Source: Ottelia alismoides (Eukaryota > Streptophyta > Magnoliopsida > Alismatales > Hydrocharitaceae). Taken from it: a stretch of DNA of 64,000 nucleotides. The stretch is taken from assembly GCA_037367405.1 (NCBI GenBank), contig JAZKJV010009784.1, positions 1,116,001 through 1,180,000 on the forward strand, in the 5' to 3' direction. The notes under the pieces were generated by a model. That model had not been told where the DNA came from and ran no database searches. It saw nothing but the letters and a program-made list of their open reading frames with translations. A program made the position numbers and the translations under genes. This document shows positions 12,108 through 23,410 of the stretch, one piece after another (the first letter of the stretch is position 1; the number at the start of each line of letters is the position of its first letter).

Positions 12108-13106
12108 CTATCGCAGATTAGATGGTGGATTGAATTTTCTAATGATATCCACCTTGGTCGAATCAACCTTCATGCCCCTTTTGGAGATGATATGGACAAG
12201 GACCGTCCCTTGAGTTACCATGAAGTGACTCTTCTCCCAAGATAGGACAAGATTGACCTCTATGCAGCGCTGAAGCACACGGTCTAGGCAGTCAAGACAA
12301 GCATCAAACCCATCGCCATAGACCGAGAATCCATCCATGAAGACCTCTAAACAGTCACCCACCATGTCAGAAAAGATGGACAACATACACCTTTGGAATG
12401 TCGCCGGGATGTTACATAGACCAAAGGGCATTCGTCTGAAAGCATATGTCCCAAATGGACAGGTGAATGTTGTCTTGTCTTGGTCTTCGAGTGCAATGGC
12501 CACTTGGTTATAGCTGGACTACCCGTCAAGAATGTAGTAGTGGCTCTTCCCAACTAGCCTCTCGATAATCTGATCAATAAATGGTAGTGGGAAATGATCC
12601 TTCTTGGTGGCCTGATTCAATCGTCTGTAGTCCACACAGACCCTCCAAGAAGTGGGTACCCGAGTAGCTATCTCCTCTCTAGACTCACTCACAACTGTAG
12701 TGATAGTCATCTTATTGGGTACCACATGTAATGGAGTAACCCACTTGGATTCGGAGATGGGGTAGATAAAATCGGTGCTCCACCATTTACATATTTCTTT
12801 CATGACCACATCTCGAAGGTTCGGGTTCAGTCGTCGCTGGAACTCACGTGAGGGTTTGGCATCCCCTACGAGGTAGATATGGTGGGAGCACAGAACCGGA
12901 CTAATCCCCTGGAGATCATCTATAATCCATACTATCGCCTTGTGGTTTCTTTTAAGAACCTCCACCAAATGAGATTCTTGCTCTCCAGTCAAATCTGCTA
13001 AGATAATGACTGGGTGCATATCTGGCTCACCTGCAAGGAAAATGTACTTTAGCGACTGTGACAAAGGCTTTAGTTCTGGACAACTGGGGGCTGGCAAATC
13101 TAGCAT
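12108..13106 (-). pseudogene. Reverse transcriptase (element B, Athila-like)
   Basis: Two open blocks in one frame, 13106-12519 and 12503-12108, are separated by an in-frame TAG after ILDG. The first block holds the Athila-type approach (ELKPLSQSLKYIFL, DAKPSREFQRRLNP, WRVCVDYRRLN, DHFPLPFIDQ). The second holds TFTCPFGTYAFRRMPFGL and the catalytic box. The box reads FMDG at 12341-12330 instead of F/Y-x-DD, so one catalytic Asp is lost in addition to the stop. The family normally copies the element RNA into DNA inside a virus-like particle. The phrases around DFIYPISESKWVTPLHVVP are very close to Athila consensus as I know it. Confidence 0.93.
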
Positions 13107-13548
13107 CTGATATGTCTAAGAGAAGGCTACCAGGTCTGCATGTGAGAACTCTTGTTATGCATGAAAATCTGACGAAGGGAATCCTACTGGAATATCTATG
13201 AACTGTGCAGGCTCGCTCCTCGTCCTAGCTGTCATCTCAGAAGGAATCGGACATGGCAAATAATCATTAAAGTCATCCTAATCTATGTCTGCATCCGAGG
13301 GATCGGAATCAGAAAAACATGAATGAAACTATGCTTCACCACTCATCCCGTAACTATCGGCCTCTAATGTGTACTCAGTCAAGGGTGTGCTCTCCAAGCT
13401 CTCGATTGCCATAAGCAATAAGTACGCTGAATCTGTGGGCAAGGCAAGGGTTTGTTCTACTGGATCTGCTCAAATTGCTTCATCATCGGTCATCACAAAG
13501 TCACACTCCTAGTGGACGTCTCGCTCTTCCTCTGTCATCTGCTCGGTG
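13107..13548 (-). pseudogene. Protease-RT linker of element B
   Basis: A degenerate stretch between protease and RT with acidic, Ser-rich coding traces (for example a run of Asp around SDSDPSDADID). It is broken by stops and a frame change, since protease and RT lie in different frames. The equivalent place in A1 is 40357-39965. No catalytic domain is expected here. Confidence 0.5.
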
Positions 13549-14262
13549 TCACTGAACTCCTCGGAGCAGGATGAATCTTGTGCTCTGGTCTCGTCGATCG
13601 TCTCTATTTGTATACTTTTGCCCTCTATGTGAAAGTACACCTTTTTCACTATCATGGTCAGTTACTTCCTTGGAAGTGGCCAAGAATGAACATCCAAGTA
13701 TGATGGGGGTATTTGTTACCAACTCAGGGATCTCCATGTCCAGTATAACAATGTCCATGGGGAATTTCAGGCCTTCAATGGTAATGACCACGTTTGTCAA
13801 CAACCCCTTCAGCCTCTTAATCGATCGATCATCAAACTGAAGGACTGTCCTACTCCGATGGAGAGGGCCAAACTCGAATCGGTCGAGTAAGGCTACCGGA
13901 AGGAGGTTGATAGAAGTACAACTGTCTAATAGAGTACGATCTAACTGCTGCTCTTGAATCTCGCATCTGGCATAGGGAGCTCATGCATCAAGTCTCTTGG
14001 CTGGCAGTCGGTTCTGAATGGCAAAGCATGTGGCACGGGTGAGCACATGGATCTCTTCTCTATGATTCCTACTCTTCCCGCGCACGATAGTCTTCTCTCT
14101 CAAGTTCTTTTGAAAAAGGGGGATGTGCTCTAGTGCCTCCTGTAGAGTCAGCCGAATCTGAAATCTGTCAATCATCTGCTGGATGAACTCTAACTGCTGT
14201 GTATTTTTCTATTTTCTTTTTATTCCCCTTCGCCAACCAGAGTGCTTGAGGGAAGGGGATGA
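13549..14262 (-). pseudogene. Aspartic protease region (element B)
   Basis: Two open blocks in one frame (14175-13981 and 13803-13549) and the sequence between them. The upstream block has the capsid-proximal segment typical of Athila (QEALEHIPLFQKNL, then EEIHVLTRATC). The active-site region reads LLDSCTSINLLP at about 13932-13897, where the usual Asp-(Ser/Thr/Leu)-Gly has Cys in place of Gly. It is followed by DDRSIKRLKGLL and the closing TNTPIILGCSFL. The retropepsin would process the polyprotein. A stop at 13983-13981 and the altered motif make it inactive. Confidence 0.85.
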
Positions 14263-14267
14263 CTGGG
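14263..14267. repeat. Target-site duplication of the D array
   Basis: CTGGG at 14263-14267 matches CTGGC at 28921-28925 in four of five bases. It flanks the whole three-LTR array and not any single copy. Removing the array plus one copy restores a continuous element B reading frame across the site. Confidence 0.8.
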
Positions 14268-15430
14268 TGATAAAATCGTGAATTCGGCCCTTTAATAATG
14301 TTGAATTAACACTTAAGAACATTGCAGTCGGGCCGAACTAAGTTCATCAAAAACCATCTAACTTGGATTTGTCTAGGAAATCAGATGGTCCTATTTATTA
14401 TACTTGATAAGAAACCAAGGTCAAACTCAGGGACACGAGCCTCTCTCGGATCTTCTAGACCCTCATTTATTTTATTAAGTGTTGATTGAAAGAATTATAT
14501 GTCAAAGTATGCATGAAGACAAGACAATGCAACAAGCAAGTATAAAACATGCATTTTTTTTATTTTAATCATGCAAATTAATGTGATGAATGCAATGCAA
14601 ACAAACCCTAGACCATAAATACTTGACCATTTAAATACAAGTCAAACAGGGCCAAATCATGAAGCACTCTTCATTCATGTAGCAATTAGGCATGAGCAAC
14701 ATGGAAATCCGAATACTTAGACAATAAAATAATATATCACAGTTCTTAGTGTCAATTCTAAAATAAAAGCATGCCATAAGGAAGACAACGAGAAGAGCTT
14801 CAAAATGCCACTAAAATCAACTAAAACGGAAATACGATGCTCAAGATATACTTGAAAGAAGGCAAGGGCATAACTGAAAGAAAACAAGAAAAATAACTAC
14901 AAACAGATCCCTGGGAGGGACTAAAATGTAATTACAAGAAAGTTAGGGGGCTTCCCTGTCAATAGCCCACACGCACCGGGGTATTTTTGCAATTATGAAA
15001 ACCCGTGAGGGCATAAATGCAAAATACCCACTACACGCGTGATTTGCAAGTGATGTCAGGACCTGTTGGCAAATTGGAGAAGTCGGTGGGGCCTCCTTAT
15101 AATTTACCCAGATGGCACGTGTTGTGCACGTGCTCTCTAGGCTCGGGACGATCGGAGGCTTGGAGAAGGCTCGGGCTGCTTCGGCTAGGCTCGGATGGTA
15201 GGCTCAGGTTTGATGCAGGTTCAGGTCGACGCGAAGTTCCGGTGAGGCTCGGTGTAGGCTGAGAGGTCTGGCTCAGGCTTGATGCAGGCTTGGAAACTCC
15301 GCACCTAATAGTTCAGTCATTGAGGCTCGGAGTAGATCTGGCATTGACACGTGGTTGGTCGATATCTGTCAGATCTCAAATATCTGACGGTACACGAAAG
15401 CTCTGCTGGTAGGCTACGTGGCTACATCCT

Positions 15431-15471
15431 GCACCGTTGGATGAGCTCTAAGGAGGAGCATCCAACGGTGC
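15431..15471. repeat. Long inverted repeat in D LTR1
   Basis: GCACCGTTGGATG at 15431-15443 is the exact inverse complement of CATCCAACGGTGC at 15459-15471, with 15 bases between. LTR2 and LTR3 keep it with a few mismatches (around 21568-21612 and 27072-27113). Confidence 0.85.
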
Positions 15472-16850
15472 CTTTACCATCTTCCTCGGCCGTAGCTTAC
15501 GGTAGGATCAGAGATCCTGTGAAGGAGCTCCAACTCCACGACTTGCCTCTAACGTCGATGAAGCTTGTCGGATGGTGTCGGCTAGTTGGCGATGGAGCTC
15601 AGACTTTGGTCGAGCTATGGCTATATGTGACGGAAACCCTCATCGCTCCAGTAGTGGAGATGGCTCTCGCCAAGACCACTTCGATGAGTCCTCCGATCAT
15701 TCGATTGTGTAGAGTACCTGCAATGACAGTGCCATACCCGAAGCGTAGGGATGTGAAAGTGAATGGAGTGGGGAGCTATGTGTGCGGAGAAGGAGGTAGC
15801 TCGGATCTCCTCCGTCATAGGGGCGGAGGAGATGGGTCAGATGTGATAGAGGTTATGGAGGAAAGATAAAGTGAACAGAAGGGAACGAATGCAAGGTGGG
15901 AGTGAGGCAGAGCTCGAGGAGCTATCAGTGGAATGTGGAAAGGGGTATAGAGATCTAAGAAATCAAGCAAAAAGTAAAGACAAATACAACTGAGATTGGA
16001 GAGGACTTACCTGATCAGAGATGGAGGGTACAGCTTAGGCTTGGGGTTGAGAAGATCCCCGGGTCTTTGCTGTACCCCGTCAGCCACTCGGGTCAGCTCA
16101 AGCGGGCTAGACGCACCGCAACATCGCCATGATCGATGGTGGGTTAACACCGGGGAAGATGGTCGTCATCGCTAAATCCTCCACCTCCCCCTATAACAGT
16201 GAGATGGAGGAGGGTTGGGCCTCCCACCGCATAAAGGTGTACGAGGGTAATCGGAGGAGGCGACGGTGTATTTAAAGTGTGAAAGTGGCGGTTATGGTGG
16301 GTGGAGTCGTGGATTGCGAGGGAAATATGGGGCGACTGGAGGAGGATTGTGGATGGTGGACGTGCCCGCGAGGAAGAGGGACGATAGGGGAAAGTCGTGT
16401 GGTGATCGGTGAGCGGAGATGGTGGATGAAGACACGGAGGAAATAAGAAAAGGGAGGTGTTTGTGCGAGATTGAGAACGTGGAAGAGAGGGGCTGCGGGA
16501 GGTTGAAGATGAAGTATTGGCCATTGGATCTTGCGATCCAACGGCTGACAGATGAACGCCAACAAGGGGTTGAGATTAGATCTAAGGCGCTGGATCGGAG
16601 GGTGATGGATGTGCCACGTGTCGAGCTGGAGGTGAAGCGCTAGCGGGCAGTTGTGATGAGAAGTGGTTGTCAATCGAAGGGCTGAGAGTCGATGCGGAGA
16701 TAGTGGTTGAGATGGAAGATCGAGGGTGCGATCAAACGGTGTACAAGCCGCCACGTGGCGTAAGGAGGGAGAGGCAGCAACGGGTGGTGGTGATGAAGCA
16801 TGGGGATGATCAGACGGTGAGGGAAAAAGGCGTGCATGGAGATAGTAGAA

Positions 16851-16878
16851 CCGTTGGATCAAAGAAGAGATCCAACGG
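16851..16878. repeat. CCGTTGGATC hairpin in D LTR1
   Basis: CCGTTGGATC at 16851-16860 and GATCCAACGG at 16869-16878 are exact inverse complements around AAAGAAGA. LTR3 has the identical hairpin at 28493-28520, and LTR2 a mutated one near 22986. A second hairpin of the same words with a TTGC loop lies near 16521-16544, and is perfect in LTR2 at 22658-22681. Confidence 0.88.
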
Positions 16879-17275
16879 CTAGGAATACGGGCGGATAGGT
16901 CAAAGGGCAATGGGCCACGTGGCTCAACTAGAAAGGGCCACGTGGCCCAATCAGATTATTCCGAGAGTAAATGTGAGATATGAGGGGTCAAATGGCAGAA
17001 TTTGAGAAAACTCAAAACATGAAAGTTGTAGATGTCGATGAGATCTACAAGTTTCATGTTTACCAAAGGAGATGAGGTCATATGAAGATACAAAATATTT
17101 TTGAGGGTATTTTTAAGGTTAAAATACCACGAATTTCACTTTTGCCAATTTTTTTGTGATTTTTAATTTATTCAAGACTCTGATAATTACAGGTCTTTAT
17201 CTGGTTTTTATTGACATAAATTTAAACAAGGGGGTTAAAAATGGAGAATTATGATGATGAAATTGGGTTTCATCA

Positions 17276-17292
17276 CCCCCCTATACTTAAAC
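17276..17292 (-). other. Polypurine tract of D unit 1
   Basis: The plus strand reads CCCCCCTATACTTAAAC directly beside the LTR1 end. On the minus strand this gives AAGTATAGGGGGG before the LTR start TGATGAAACCC. Unit 2 has CCCCTTATACTTAG at 23411. Confidence 0.8.
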
Positions 17293-18835
17293 TATGCTCG
17301 TCCTCGAGCATCAAGAAAATGAATGAATTGGATTAACCCCCTTGTGCAGGTGAGTATGAGATCCAATCTGTTCAAGTCCACTCAATTTTAGAGGTCCAAA
17401 ATTCTAGAATTCAACCCAGCCTTAGTCAAGAGGCACCCAATTCCTCTAATTCTTCAGACAATCACGAATGTACATATACACTAAGGATATGACATTTAGT
17501 GTTGTCTGCGATTCCGAGAATAGAGTCAAAACGTCACCCAAAGTCTTGGTCCAAGAAATTCTCATAAGGACCCAATCTTCAACACTAGGGAATAAATCAA
17601 ATTTTGCATCCAGTCCACCGTCTCTTTAGTTGTCAGACTTAGAAAATGTAGATGGAAGCCCAGTAATGGAGGGCATGGGATTGTGTCATTTCTTCTCTCC
17701 CTCTCATTGGAACAAGGATTCTCTCTAGTGCCTTTTTATGCAACACATTTTCTTGGTATTGATAATTACGTCCGTAAAGAGAAGTTGGAGCCGTCTGCAC
17801 TTGTTTTCCTGGGAATACACCGGGGTGTGTCTTTTTTTAGTACCTATCGTACTTCGACGCCCAGACTTGTAGCATTTACGATGCAGAGCCCTTTTTTGGT
17901 GCAAGCCTGACTCCTGGTCCTAATAGCGGTGGTCCAAGTGGACACTTTGAAATGGTTGGGAGCGATCACCTTTGGTGGTAGCTCTTTTGATATTTGACTT
18001 TGTGGAATGAGAGCTTTTCTTTGAAATTTCATTGATTTGTAGTAATTTTGGCTAGCTCCTCTGCTTTTACCAAGAGTTGGCGCACACTGATCAACATTTT
18101 TATTTATTTCATACCCTGGAACTTAGGTTAATGTCAAGAGATCAATATAAGAACCACGTTCTCATACTGGCGAAAATTGCTGACACTCAAGTTTCATGAA
18201 GCCTTCAAAGATTTTATCCAAACCTCGAGCATCATTAGATCAAGTCCAGACTCAAATCCCTCATCCCAATCCCTCAGGTGAAAAGTCAACTCATCTCATC
18301 GAAACCGCAATCGTGCATGTGATGTGCAAATCATATTCTTAATGGTCTGAGACTAAGCATGAAATATAGCATGCAAATCTAGAAATTTAGGGGAATGTGG
18401 ATAATTAAGTCTAGGACCATGATGGCTAAGGTTGGTTAACCTAAAATCTCAAGACCTCATAATTCAAGCTTCCTTGAACTTTTCAGATCCTGGATGGAAG
18501 TGTGAAAGTAGAGGATTAATCCAACTCTTTCATTCAAAAACACTTTCTTTAACTTTTTTTAAGATTCAAAAGATATTAGGCCTGCCTAAACTTAATTAAG
18601 TAGAATCATCTTCATTTAACCAGTATGGATGTAAGTACAGGCCAGAGCCCATTGCTTGAGGACGGGGCCATACGCGATGTCTTCTAAACCATCCAATCTG
18701 CTAAGGGCGAACCCTCACTGAACGCGGCTACTTAATTGGGCTTAGTAGTCACTAATGACTCCTGAAGGATTTTTGGATTTTCTCATTTTTATGGATTTTA
18801 ATTTAAAGGTTAAAATAATTGTTAGACTTAACTTT
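17293..18835 (-). other. 3' UTR of D unit 1, non-coding
   Basis: Closely matches 23427-24960 in unit 2 and, less closely, 37751-38990 in A1 (shared ATTGTGTCATTTCTTCTCTC, TTTTACCAAGAGTTGGC, CTCATACTGGC). Short frames such as 17683-17910 recur among copies but are broken differently in each and look like chance. No gene is seen. Confidence 0.75.
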
Positions 18836-19080
18836 CCTTGAAAAGAGATTTCAATATCATGTCACACAAATAACAATTTTCAAAACATTTTCAAAAGATT
18901 TTTCAAAACAAGAAAAACTCATTTTTTCAAATCATTTTCGAAAATATTTTTATAAAAATAGTGTAAGATAATATAGAAAAAGCTGTGAAAATAATTGAGT
19001 CCACGTAGTTCAAAGAATTTTACTTTAGCCAAAAAGTTTTAAATTTTTCAAATTTTTCAGATTATAGCTAAATATAAGTA
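18836..19080. repeat. TTTTCAAA-rich zone of D unit 1
   Basis: Repeated words such as TTTTCAAAACATTTTCAAAA, comparable to 25000-25190 in unit 2, to 6161-6800 in element B, and to 39010-39250 in A1. It lies between the G-run hairpins and the 3' UTR. Confidence 0.6.
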
Positions 19081-19094
19081 TGCTGTATATACGG

Positions 19095-19300
19095 TAAACC
19101 CCCCTATACTTAAACTTTGTTATGTCCTCATAGCACTAGATGATACAAGTCCATAGGTTCATTTAAATATAGAGAAATATACGGGAGCTAAGAGGGGCTC
19201 CCCCTATACTTAGGTTAGAAATAACCTAAGTATAAAGGCAAGGAAAGATGAGTGAAGAAATCACAGGGACTCAGTTAAGAGTAGCCTAAGTATAAAGATG
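19095..19300 (-). repeat. G-run hairpin array of D unit 1
   Basis: A lead motif CCCCCCTATACTTAAAC is at 19098-19114. A hairpin follows at 19198-19234 (CCCCCTATACTTAGGTT and AACCTAAGTATA). The half CCTAAGTATAAAG at 19286-19298 has lost its left arm, which unit 2 still has (25404-25438). The motif copies the polypurine tract. Confidence 0.75.
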
Positions 19301-20387
19301 GAGATTTGATGGGAGAGATCGAGGTGAACGAAGAAGATGGATGGATATACACATGAGTGGATGAATCTGCAGAGATGAATGGAGTGTTTAAGACTCTGAG
19401 GAGTGTAACGAAGCAAATATGGCTCAATCAAGCATGCAATGCCCTTCCAATTCACCAACTCATACATGAAACCAACCGAAGTTGGTTTATTATCTTGTCA
19501 ATTTTATTTGAGATTAAAACATTATATTTTACGCAGAAAAAGTGTCTAGTAAAAATCAATGCGTAAACGAGGGTGTTGCTCTCCCAAAACAAAATTTTAC
19601 TCCATTTTAGGTTGACTTGCAATTAACAGTCTCAATTATTATTTAAGGTTGTCACTGAATTAAGGTGAGCACAAAATCAAGTAATCATCGTCTACCATTC
19701 ATTCCCATTTTCCATTAACCTAGGTGATCAAGCTAGGAGGGGAAAAGAGAAAAACCATGTATTCGATAAAAACCCTGATCTAAGCCAAGCGAGAAATCAT
19801 GCAGTGACTAGATGAAGAAATATATAAACATAGACTATCTTGAAAGCAAAACAATATGTATGCAAGTCAATCAAAAACCCGCACCTAACATGCTTCTATT
19901 AGCGGTGAAGATTTTCTCTTAAATTTGGCTAAGTGAGACGATGCTACGTGCGTCTTTATTTATAGTGTGTCCTAACTACGAACAAGCACATAAAAATATG
20001 AATGAGAAAATAAGCTAAAAGAGCCGCGTGCTTGGTCCTAGGTCGACACTAGTGGGGACGATCCCCACACAACCACATTCGTTCGATTACACTCGCGAGT
20101 CTTAGATCGAAAACCCTTGTAAAAGACGATTATTACAAAATGGCATGATATGCAAAATGACATTTTTTTCTCGACGTGCTCCAAGCGTGCTTCTGCGGCT
20201 CCTCACATCGGGTAGCTCCTGCTCCTCTCCTCCTTAAATAATCAAAGGCCCTGCCACAAAAACAACGGTTAGATATCAATCGAAAAGAAAAACTTTTATA
20301 ATGCAAAATAGAAGAACATAGTGACCTATTTAAAAGAAACACTTAATTAAATAAACAAAATGCCAATAATACAAGAAATGAGCCGTG
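19301..20387 (-). other. 5' leader of D unit 1, non-coding
   Basis: Lies between the PBS and the hairpin zone on the minus strand. It contains the conserved leader word GAGGGTGTTGCTCTCCCAAA at 19569-19588, also found in unit 2, A1 and, altered, in B. Short frames (19357-19566, 20133-20342) are not alignable with any protein family I recognise. Confidence 0.75.
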
Positions 20388-20405
20388 TCCCCGGCAATGG
20401 CGCCA
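20388..20405 (-). other. Primer-binding site of D unit 1 (tRNA-Asp)
   Basis: The plus strand TCCCCGGCAATGGCGCCA equals the 3' end of plant tRNA-Asp(GTC) with CCA, except one base (17 of 18). Two bases separate it from LTR2. The tRNA would prime minus-strand DNA synthesis. Confidence 0.88.
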
Positions 20406-20407
20406 TT

Positions 20408-23400
20408 TGATAAAACCAAGAATTCGACCCTTTAATAATGTTGAATTAACACTTAAGAACGTTGTAGTCGGGCCGAACTAGGTTCATCAAAAACCATCTA
20501 ACTTGGATATGTCTAGGAAATCAGATTGTCCTATTTATTATACTTGGTAAGAAACCAAGGTCGAACTCAGGGACACGAGCCTCTCTCGGATCATCTAGAC
20601 TCTCATTTATTTTATTAAGTGTTGATTGAAAGAATTATAGGTCAAAGTATGCATGAAGACAAGACAATGCAACAAGCAAGTATAAAACATGCATTTTTTA
20701 TTTTAATCATGCAAATTAATGTGATGAATGCAATGCAAACAAACCCTATACCATAAATACTTGAGCCATTTAAATACAAGTCAAACAGGGCCAAATCATG
20801 AAGCACTCTTCATTCATGTAGCAATTAGGCATGAGCAACATGGAAATCCGTACACTTAGATAATAAAATAATACATGATAGTTCTTAGTGTCAATTCTAA
20901 TATAAAAGCATGGCATAAGGAAGACAACAAGAAGAGCTTCAAAATGCCACTGAAATCAACTGAAGCAGAAATACGATGCTCAAGATATACTTGAAAGAAG
21001 GCAAGGACATAACTGAAAGAAAACATGAAAAATAACTACAAACAGGTCCCTGGGAGGGATTAAAATGTAATTACGAGAAAGTTTAGGGCCTTCCCTGTAA
21101 ATAACCCACGCGCACAGAGGTATTTTTGCAATTATGAAAACCTGCGAGGGCGTAAATGCAAAATACCCACTACACACGTGGTTTGCAAGTGATGTCAGGA
21201 TCTATCTGCAAATTGGAGAAGTCGACGGGGCCTCCTTATAATTTACCCAGATGGCACGTGTTGTGCACGTGCTCTCTAGGCTCGGGACGATCGGAGGCTC
21301 GGAGAAGGCTCGGGTTGCTTCAGCTAGGCTCGGATGGTAGGCTCAGGTTCGATGCAGGTTCAGGTGGACATGAATCTCCGTTGAGGCTCGGCGTAAGCTC
21401 GGAGGTCTGGCTCAGGCTCGATGCAGGCTTGGAAACTCCTCCCCTAAAGGTTCGATCCTTGAGGCTCGGAGTAGATCTGGTATTGACATATGGCTGGTCG
21501 ATATCTGTCAGATCTCAAATATCTGATGGTACACGAAAGCTCTGCTGGCAGGCGACGTGGCTGCATCCTGCATCGTTGGATGAGCTCCGAGGAGGAGCAT
21601 CCAACAGTGCCTGTACCATCTTCCTCGGTCGTAACTGCCGGCGGGATCAGAGATCCGACGATGGAGCTCCAGCTCCTCCACTTGCCTCTAACGTCGATGA
21701 AGCTTGTTGGATGGTCTCATCTAGTTGGCGATGGATCTCAGACTTTTGTCGAGCTGTGGCTATATGTGGCAGAAACCCTCATCGCTCCAGTAGCGGAGAT
21801 GGCTCTCGCCAAGACCACTCCTTTGAGTCCTCTGATCATTCGATTATGTAGAGTACCTGCAATGTCAGTGCCATACCCGAAACATAGGGATGTGAAAGTG
21901 AATGGAGTGGGGAGCTATGTGAGCGGAGAAGGAGGTAGCTCGGAGCTCCACCGTCATGGGGCGGAGGAGATGGGTTGGATGTGATAGAGGCTATGGAGGA
22001 AAGAGAAAGTGAACGGAAGGGAACGCGTGCAAGGTGGGAGTGAGGCGGAGCTCGAGGAGATATCAGTGGAATGTGGAAAGGGGTATAGCAATCTAAGAAA
22101 TTAAGAAAAAAGTAAAGAAAAATACAACTAAGATTGAAGAGGACTTACCTGATCGGAGATGGAGGGTACAACTTGGGCTTGGGGTTGAGAAGATCCCTGG
22201 GTCTTCGCTGGACCCCGTCAGCCACTCAGGGCAGCTCAAGCGGGCTAGATGCACCGCAACACTGCCATGATCATCGGCGGGTCAACATCGGGGAAGATGG
22301 TCATCATCGATCAATCCTCCGCCTCCCCCTGTCACAGGGAGATGGAGGAGGGTTGGGCCTCCCCCGCATAAAGGTGGACGAGGGTAATCGGAGGAGGCGA
22401 CAGTGTATTTAAAGTGTGAAAGTGGCAGTTATGGTGAGTGGAGTCGTGGATTGCGAGGGAAATATGGAGCGACTGGAGGAGGACCATGGATGGTGGACGT
22501 GCCCGCGAGGAAGAGGGACGATAGGGGAAAGTTGTTGGGTGATCGGTGAGCGAAGATGGTGGATGAAGATGCGGAGGAAATAAGAAGGGGGAGGTGTTTG
22601 CGCGAGATTGAGAACATGTGAGAGAGGGGCTGCGGGAGGTTGAAGATAAAGTATTGGCCGTTGGATCTTGCGATCCAACGGCTAATAGATGAGCGCCAAC
22701 AAGGGGTTGAGATTAGATCTAAGGCGTTGGATCGGAGGGTAGTGGATGCGCCACGTGTCGAGCTGGAGGGGAAGCGCTAGCAGGCGGTTGTGATGAGAAG
22801 TGGTTGTCGATCGAAGGGCTGTCTCGATGCGGAGATAGCAGCTGAGATGGAAGGTCGAGGGCACGATCAAACGGTGTACAAGCCGCCACGTGGCGTAAGG
22901 AGGAAGAAGCAGTAACGGGCGGTGGTGATGAAGCCTGGGGATGATCAGACGGTGAAGGAAAAAGGGGTGCGTGGAGGTCGCAAAACCATTGGATCAAAGA
23001 AGAGATTCAACGACTAGGAATACGGGCGGACAGGTCAAAGGGCAACGGGCCACGTGGAACAACCAAAAAGGGCCACGTGTCCCAATCAAATTAATCCGAG
23101 ACTAAATGTGAGATATGAGGGGTCAAATGGCCGAATTAGAGAAAACTCAAAACATGAAAGTTGTATATCTCGATGAGAACAAGTTTCATGTTGACCAAAA
23201 ATGGAGATGACGTCATATGAAGATATAAAATATTTTTGAGGGTATTTTTAAGGCTAAAAATACCACGAATTTTACTGTTGCCAATTTTTTTGTGATTTTT
23301 AATTTATTCAAGACTCTGATAATTACAAGACTTTATCTGGTTTTATTGACATAAATTTAAGCAAGGGGGTTAAAAATGAAGAATTATGATGATGAAATCG

Positions 23401-23410
23401 GGTTTCATCA
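20408..23410 (-). mobile_element. D LTR2 (shared middle LTR)
   Basis: 3003 bp, TGATAAAA...TTTCATCA, highly similar to LTR1 over its full length. It is flanked on its left by a PBS and on its right by a polypurine tract, so it ends both units. It keeps six CACGTG cores (near 21257, 21268, 22752, 22891, 23049 and 23072); the one matching 15348 is lost (CATATGG). Frames 21156-21851 and 21490-21984 span the GC-rich part but do not match any family I recognise and are disrupted in the sister LTRs. Confidence 0.9.

Larger units (their letters stand above)
14268..17275 (-). mobile_element. D LTR1 (outer 3' LTR)
   Basis: 3008 bp, ends TGATAAAA...TTTCATCA on the plus strand. The central part (15000-16960) is GC-rich against AT-rich flanks. 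It contains seven CACGTG cores (15116, 15127, 15348, 16615, 16752, 16916, 16939) and inverted pairs of ATCCAACGG words. A TATA-like word, TTTAAATAC on the minus strand at about 16268-16276, is kept in all three LTRs. Frames such as 15351-15869, 16144-16524 and 16272-16910 recur in the other LTRs but resemble no protein family I know. Confidence 0.9.

Noticed and set aside
15351..15869. 172-codon frame in D LTR1, with similar frames in LTR2 (21490-21984) and LTR3 (26992-27444)
   Set aside because: The frames recur only because the LTRs are copies, end at different places in each, and match no protein family I know. The region is GC-rich, where long chance frames are expected.
16272..16910. 212-codon minus-strand frame in D LTR1 and its copy at 27914-28552
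   Set aside because: Ser/Pro/His-rich composition without a domain, disrupted in LTR2, and covering hairpins and G-boxes that explain the conservation better. It could be a leader peptide in the LTR transcript, but nothing supports that.
20388..20405. Possible tRNA-Asp gene fragment
   Set aside because: The 18 bases include the CCA, which plant nuclear tRNA genes do not encode, and always stand two bases from an LTR, so they are primer-binding sites.
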